From assembly GCA_026387135.1 (NCBI GenBank), contig JAPLMH010000125.1, forward strand, positions 1 to 6,592: DNA of 6,592 nucleotides, given 5' to 3'. Below, in pieces: positions 1-6,100 of the stretch. The position numbers were made by a program, and so were the translations under genes. The stretch's first letter is position 1; each line of letters begins with the position of its first letter. Source of the stretch: Candidatus Omnitrophota bacterium. GTDB lineage: Bacteria > Omnitrophota > Gorgyraeia > 2-01-FULL-45-10. The notes under the pieces are model-generated. The model saw only the letters and a program-made list of their open reading frames with translations. It had not been told where the DNA came from and made no database searches.

Positions 1-118
1 TCTTCAGTGATTCCAACTCCTTCTTGACATCTTCCACTCTTGTACCGTCAGGATATATGTCTGTAAAGAAAGGCCTGTTGGCTAATTTCTTTTCAAGGGC
101 TTTTATAGCTTCCGCGCC
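1..118 (-). repeat. Diverged third copy of the KPF-DG unit, cut by the window edge
   Basis: The translation reads IKALEKKLANRPFFTDIYPD and then GTRVEDVKKELESLK, a clear relative of the two near-identical copies. The DNA has drifted and the upstream SWFxYLTELRKY part is missing. More copies may follow to the left of the window. Confidence 0.85.
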
Positions 119-3100
119 TCTGAGTAATTTGCTCCCATCAATAAGCGAATTCAAGTCTCTGATCACCACAGGCGCCGGGACCCTGGCCTTTTCTTCGGCC
201 GCCGCTATCTCTTTATCGGTCAATCCTTCATACATCCATGCGTCAAGAAGCGACTGTTCCAACTGCCTCTCATCCTGCACGTATTTTATAACGGGCATAG
301 ATGCTATGACTTTTCCCGGGTTTGATTCGGCGTCGAGGGCCTCATAGCCGGGCATCTCTGCCTTACCTTCTATTTGCTTGGCGAACTCATCCCTTAGATT
401 CGCCAGTTTCTGCTTTAGGTTGCCCCTATCTTTCTTAAGCGATTCCAGCTCCTTCTCCAAGTCCTTCACCTTTGAGCCGTCAGGATATTTATCGGAAAGG
501 AAAGGCTTTTTAGCCAATTTCTTCTCGAGTTCATTTATACGATCTATAGTCACGGCGTATTTTCTTAACTCCGTAAGATAGGCAAACCATGATCTTTTGG
601 CGGCCATCGTCTTCTCTATAGATACACCTCTAAATAGCCTGCGCTCTTTTATGAGTGACTGTCCCGAGTTAAGAGTCTTCTCTATATAATCAATGACCGG
701 CATCGATGCTATGACTTTTTTCGGATCTGATTCGGCGTCACGGGCCTCAAGGCCTGGTATTGATATAGGCGCATTAAGCGATTCTAGTTCCTTCTCGACG
801 TCCTTCACCTTTGAGCCGTCAGAATATTTATCGGTAAGGAAAGGCTTATTGGCCAATTTCTTCTCGAGTTCATTTATACGATCTATAGTCACGGCGTATT
901 TTCTTAACTCCGTCAGATAGGAAAACCATGATTGTTTAATGGCTGCTGTCTTATCGGCCACCTTCATTCCGTCCTGTGTGAACGGTCTATCCAGCATAAG
1001 CGAGTTATTTATGGTTTCACGCTGTATGAGCGCATAATCAAGCAGCGCTTCGTAATTTATAAGTTCGAGCCGTATCTGGTTGTACTGCCCCCTCGTCGTG
1101 ACCTTTGGGTCGATGGTCTTATCTCTGAGCTCTCTTACTATGTCTATCGCCTTCTTCAGGCGCTCTATATCGGCATCGTTCTTTTTTAAATTCTCCTCCA
1201 ATTCCCTGATATTCTGTCTCCTGCCATGCCGCGCCAATATGCTTGCTACGTTCGCATTGCGCTCCGCTATGCCCTCAGCTATCTGCCATCTTTTCTGCTT
1301 CAATTGCCGCTCTGTCTTTACGCCAAATAGGTTTAGAAGAGGCTCTATCAGCCCCCTCACTATGGGTTCGCCGAGATCCAATATGATACCTGAAGGATAC
1401 CCTACCCCGACCGTAATACGCATCGGATCCGGCGCGTTAGCGGCCCCGAGCCTGTGTATCGCCGCATTTTGAAGCTCTTCCGCCATCTTTATGGACGCAA
1501 GCGGCTTGTAATTTGCCTGGCAATAGCGCGCGACATCGCTGCCTGCCTCTTTGAGTATCTGGTCCAATTCTCCTTTTGAAAATTTTATGTTCAGCTTCGC
1601 GTTGACCGGCAACGACATGACATCTTTTATCTGAAGCTCCGTCATCTCTATCCACATGGCGTATTGCCTTCTCAGCGACTTTGCCTGCAAGAGCCTCAAT
1701 AGTGCCTTTGAGACGTTTGCCTGATTCTCTGCCTGATTTTCCTGATTATATTTTCTCAAGGCATCCTGATAGTTATCTTCTAGCACCTCTATGCTCTTAT
1801 CGAGGCCCTCGACGGCTTTTCTTATTTCCATTATTCTGTAGTAACCGTTTATGATAGTCTTATAATGGAAATTAGTTATCATCTCCGCGTTATATTTTCC
1901 GGCATTCGTTTCGGCTTCCTTAAGCATCTTGTAACAGGCCAGCCGCTCCTGCTGCCATATGCTGAATTCGACCATCAGCGCTACCGACGGCTGCGCCATC
2001 TTGCTAAGCTCCACTCCTACCATCAGGTATATATACGGATTATATTGTAATAACCTGGCCTCCCCGCCTTTTTCAGTCGCCTCTTTCATGGCCTGGGCGA
2101 AGTCCGCTCTATACAGGGCGGGGAACTGCTTCACCGACATGTCATAGACCAGCTTTATTTCTTCACCCGACTTCTCCATGGCTTTGGCCAATCCATCCGG
2201 CGCGCCGGCCTGGACAGAGAAGGTATATCTGTGCTTTAACTGCTCATCTTCAAATTCTTTCCTGGTAAATATGAATACCTTGCCGTCTTTTTTTCTGCTT
2301 CTGGCTATGGCCCAGACATCATCTCTGGATTTGTAGCCCTTCTTCTCCTGCGTGGCGACCTGATCGGAACTGAACGAACCGGTACTGCGGCCATCCCTAT
2401 CCCATGGCCATGGTGAGCCGTCGCGTTCCGTCCAGTATCTCTTATTCGTCTCATTATATTCAATGTAGTATTCCTGGCCGTGGATCTCCACGACATTCGC
2501 ATACGACTTACCCATCGCTTCCCGCAATTCGGGCCGTATCACGGTCTGGGACGAGAAAATATACTTACCTCTGATCTTCTCTTTTTCGAGTTCGCCCTTA
2601 TTGAATATGAATACCTTGCCGTCTTTTCTTCTTATGGCCCTGGCCTCTATAACACCTCTCGATTTGTAGCCCTTCTTAAACTCTTTCGTGACCTGACCCG
2701 GGTTGAATGAGCCTGTTGTGCGGCCGTCCCTGTCCCATATTGAGCCATCGCGCTCCGTCCAGTATTCCTCGTTTTTGTCGTTGTATTCGATGTCGCATTC
2801 TTTTCCGCCCATCTTCACGACATTTGGACGCACCACCATCTTCTTGCTTTCGTAGTAATTATTGACATATTTCAACAGATCCGCCAATGTCGGATTTTCG
2901 AGGCCTTTAGGCATGGCCGCTTCTTTACGCAGGACTTTTCCCGTAAGCGGATCCTGGGTGTAGTATACAAACTGCCCTAATTCTTCGAGCGCGAGCTTTT
3001 CCTGGTTTAACAGATAGAGGTCCGCGTAGGCGTCGTGAATAGCCCTGGCTGAACCTATGAAGGTTTCGCCTTCGGTCAATTCTTTTAATATTGTCTGGGC

Positions 3101-6100
3101 TGCGGCTATCTCCTTATTCTTATTATTTATCTGTTCTGCAACATACGAAGACTGGATAGCGCCTTCCTGCATACCACGGACGCGTTCCAAAATGGCCATT
3201 ACGGCGCTTATCTCTTTAGCATGCTTTTCGGCCCAACCCGCTTCTTTGCAGGCCTCTGTATATCCAAAGTCTGTTATACTTAATACCGCTGACAGATTAA
3301 TAGACGGGCCTGCTTTGACAGAAACACCTGCTGTCAGAAATAGGCTCCAATCCGGCCGCCCTAAAGTCCCTATGCTCTCGGTTGAAGCAACCAGATCCGC
3401 CATCATCGACTCGTGGCTGTAACGCATGTCCAGGTTCAGGGCTTCGCGGCTTGTTTTATTTTTACCTGAAAGGCCGGCTACCTTGATGACCCAGTCTTTA
3501 AAATATGGGTTGGTTAAACCCAGCTTTGCCCTGATATCGTTCTGAGCCAGCCGCGTTATATTCCGTACTTTCTGAAGATTTTGATTAGAGGTTACATAGA
3601 ACGACTCTATCTCTTTTCTTTCCTCGTCCCGCAATTTTCTACCCAAGCTCTTGTCAAGTCTGTTTTTGGCCGTCTCGCATTGCCTGAGCGCGATCTCGTT
3701 TGTATCATTAAGCCTGCTCAGCTCCGTATAATGCTGTATGGCTTCCTTTGTAAGCGCTGTTGTGAGCTCCTTAAATTTCTTACTCTGGGTGATTTGATTG
3801 AATCTGGCCGTTTTGATCGCGGGGATCGTCTGTGAGTCAAAACGGACCTCTATCTCAATAGCCGCGATATTCGGCCCTCCCAGATAGGCATTAATATTCG
3901 GCCCTATCCTCTTGAACGTCACATATTGTATATTGACCCCGGCGAGCTCTTTATCGATCTTGCCTATTTCAGCGGCCAGCGACTGCTGTAAATAGAGCTC
4001 TATAAAGTCCTTGAGAGTCATCTCCTTGCCAAGATCGATGCCTTCCATGGAGCGCTTCATAAAAAGCTCTGGGAAGCTTATATCGGTCCATTTAGCGCTT
4101 TCATCGCTGCCATACCTTATTTGGAATTTGCGCTTTACGCCGTCTTTGGGCGATGAAACGAGTTCGCGGGAGCCGTCTTCCTTATACAGGATAGCCTTTG
4201 TCTCGCGCTTTATAGCAAATGTCTTCCATGGATCTCCATCTAGCTTCGCATGAGTAGCGAGCGGATCGTCCGGCTCCACATAATGCCGCCCAAGCCCCTC
4301 ATGGTAGAAGAATTCTACCTTACGTCCGGCCATCGTCCTGGGGTCTTTACGGTTTATGGATTTTAGATCCACGACATCTATACCGCCGCCGAACTGTGAA
4401 AGCATCAGCATGTGCGGAGTGAGCACATGAACCGATTTATAAGGTTTTCCATTCTCCGTCTGGCCCTTTACCTGGAAGAGGACCCGCTGGTTCTTTTTTG
4501 GCGTCAGTTTCTCTAATAACTTGGCCTCGTAGAGTTTATCTGTGCCCATAGTGGCAAGGCTCTCTTTTTTATATTTTTCATATGCCTCACGCTCTTTCCT
4601 GGCGGCTTCCTCGCCATTCTTTTTATTCCTGTCCTGCTGGGCTTTTCCGGTCTTCCTGTCAAACTCGATCACCTGGGCGTATAGGACCTGCGTGTTTCTC
4701 TTTAACGTTCCTGCTTTCGCCTTTAGTTCCTTATGGGTGGTAAATGTTGTCCTGGCGAATTCCTCTATCGCCGCTTCCTGTCTATCTATCTTTTCGTTAA
4801 GTTCAAAAATGACATCGCGCGCATACGGCATAGCCTTTCTAAGATCGCTTAACCTGCCTCGCAGCTTCTCTACGCCCTTGCGCAGACTATCGGTAAAATC
4901 ATTCCTTAAATTCGCAAGTCTCGCAAGCTGCTCATCCTGTGTCCGTGCCCCTGCCATGACATCGGGCGACGTGACATCCGGAACAAGTAGGGGCACGTTC
5001 TCGGGATGTATATCGGACGGATTGATCGTGACTTCCTCATTGCTGATACCGAGAGCGCTTCTCTCCTTTTCATATTCTTTTATTAATGCATTGGGATATT
5101 GTTCTTTCGATGGCTCTGCAAGAGCCGGCTTCTGCGGAACTACTACGACCGTCCCCTCCTGTACAACTGCAGCCGGCGCGGGTTTCGCTTCCGGCGTCAC
5201 AACCGCCGCTGGTGCGCCGCCGCCCAACACGAACGGATCGAAGCCGCTATCAATGAATGCGACCCATGCCGTTGAGGCGGTGCTCGCGACGCTCGCCGGA
5301 GGAGTCCACCATCCTGTGTCAAATAGTATATGAACGCGTTCTGAAGCATATGGATATGCGGCCTTGCCACCGCCGAGGTCTATTCTGTGCCCTTCTATCC
5401 CTTGTCTCATTGTCACAGCATCAGCTAAAGCCTGCTTCGACCCTGCGGAGTCACTATCTTTGTAATGATCTGCCGTTTTTCGCGCGGCGGCGATCGCTCC
5501 CGCGGTCCATTCAATAGAGATCACGTTCTTTTGATTTTCGGTATATGCGACTCCTATCAACTCGTTGGCCTCGTTAACCTGCCCTGCCTTCGCCTTAGTC
5601 GCCCGCCAGATCTTCATGGCAGTGCCGGCGCCAAATATCTCATCTATCTTTTTAGGCCCTAATACAGATATCGCCCAAGTCTGGCAGTCGGTGGCAAACT
5701 GCCCGTTACTCGTCCAGTTACCATCCTTGTAAGAGATTAACTGGTCGAATGTATTCGTATTCTTGTTGAAAGCGCTCTTAAGAAATCTCTCTATACCATC
5801 CATAGCAGCCTTATATTTCTCTTCACCGGTGATCCTGTAAAGCATGCGTAAGCCCGCATAGAGAGAGATATTATTTTCCGTAGATATTGCGTTATAAAAT
5901 TTTAGAGGGTTGTTCTTCGGCCCTATACCCTTGGGGGCCATCCTGAATCCGCCGGTCTCATTATCGATCAGCAACATCGCGGCCCTTGCGGTTTCTCTGG
6001 CAAGCTTCAATTCCTTGGCATCGGCCGGGATCTTGCCGTCATACTTCTTATATGCAACCTGTAGAGGACCTATTATTCCGGCCCATGCGTTATCGCCTGT

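Larger units (their letters stand above)
1..988 (-). other. Helical tail built from KPF-DG repeats, continues beyond the window
   Basis: Residues 1869-2197 (the first copy begins slightly earlier, within module 2's last residues) are mostly helical and built from repeats. The central signature is LEKKLANKPFLTDKYSDG followed by SKVKDVEKELESL. It appears as a degenerate DRPFTQDGMKVAD (962-991), twice nearly identically (774-932 and 435-593), and as a more diverged copy at the left edge (NRPFFTDIYPDGTRVED). A second element, DAESxPxKVIASMPVIxY, follows the two good copies. SWFxYLTELRKYAVTIDRI precedes them. The pattern of long helix, KPF...DG turn and long helix suggests stacked helical hairpins, perhaps a spacer or a degenerate extension of the OEP-like helices. 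No known family is recognised, and its end lies outside the window. Confidence 0.7.

Noticed and set aside
281..932. Regularly repeated DNA that might suggest a CRISPR or other non-coding array
   Set aside because: The repeats are long, spaced unevenly, coding and in frame. Differences between copies follow the protein sequence.
24..1472. Several plus-strand open frames (24-347, 378-581, 693-920, 1080-1472), some resembling each other
   Set aside because: They are antisense shadows. Their mutual similarity comes from the minus-strand protein repeats they overlap, and they lack consistent ribosome binding sites.
1437..1655. Minus-strand open frame of 72 codons in a different phase
   Set aside because: It overlaps the giant gene in another frame and is Arg/Gly-rich with no recognisable domain, whereas the main frame is continuous with OEP-like module 2 on both sides.
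4530..4560. Possible gene boundary or internal start at the Met of MGTDKLYEAKLL
   Set aside because: No stop codon lies upstream in frame, the coiled coil continues through it, and the preceding bases show no convincing ribosome binding site.
4542..5333. Plus-strand open frame of 263 codons with hydrophobic, Ser-rich content
   Set aside because: It lies opposite the minus-strand gene. Its Ser/Phe/Leu-rich composition is what arises antisense to Lys/Glu-rich coiled-coil codons. The minus frame shows the coherent coiled coil, linker and toroid end here.
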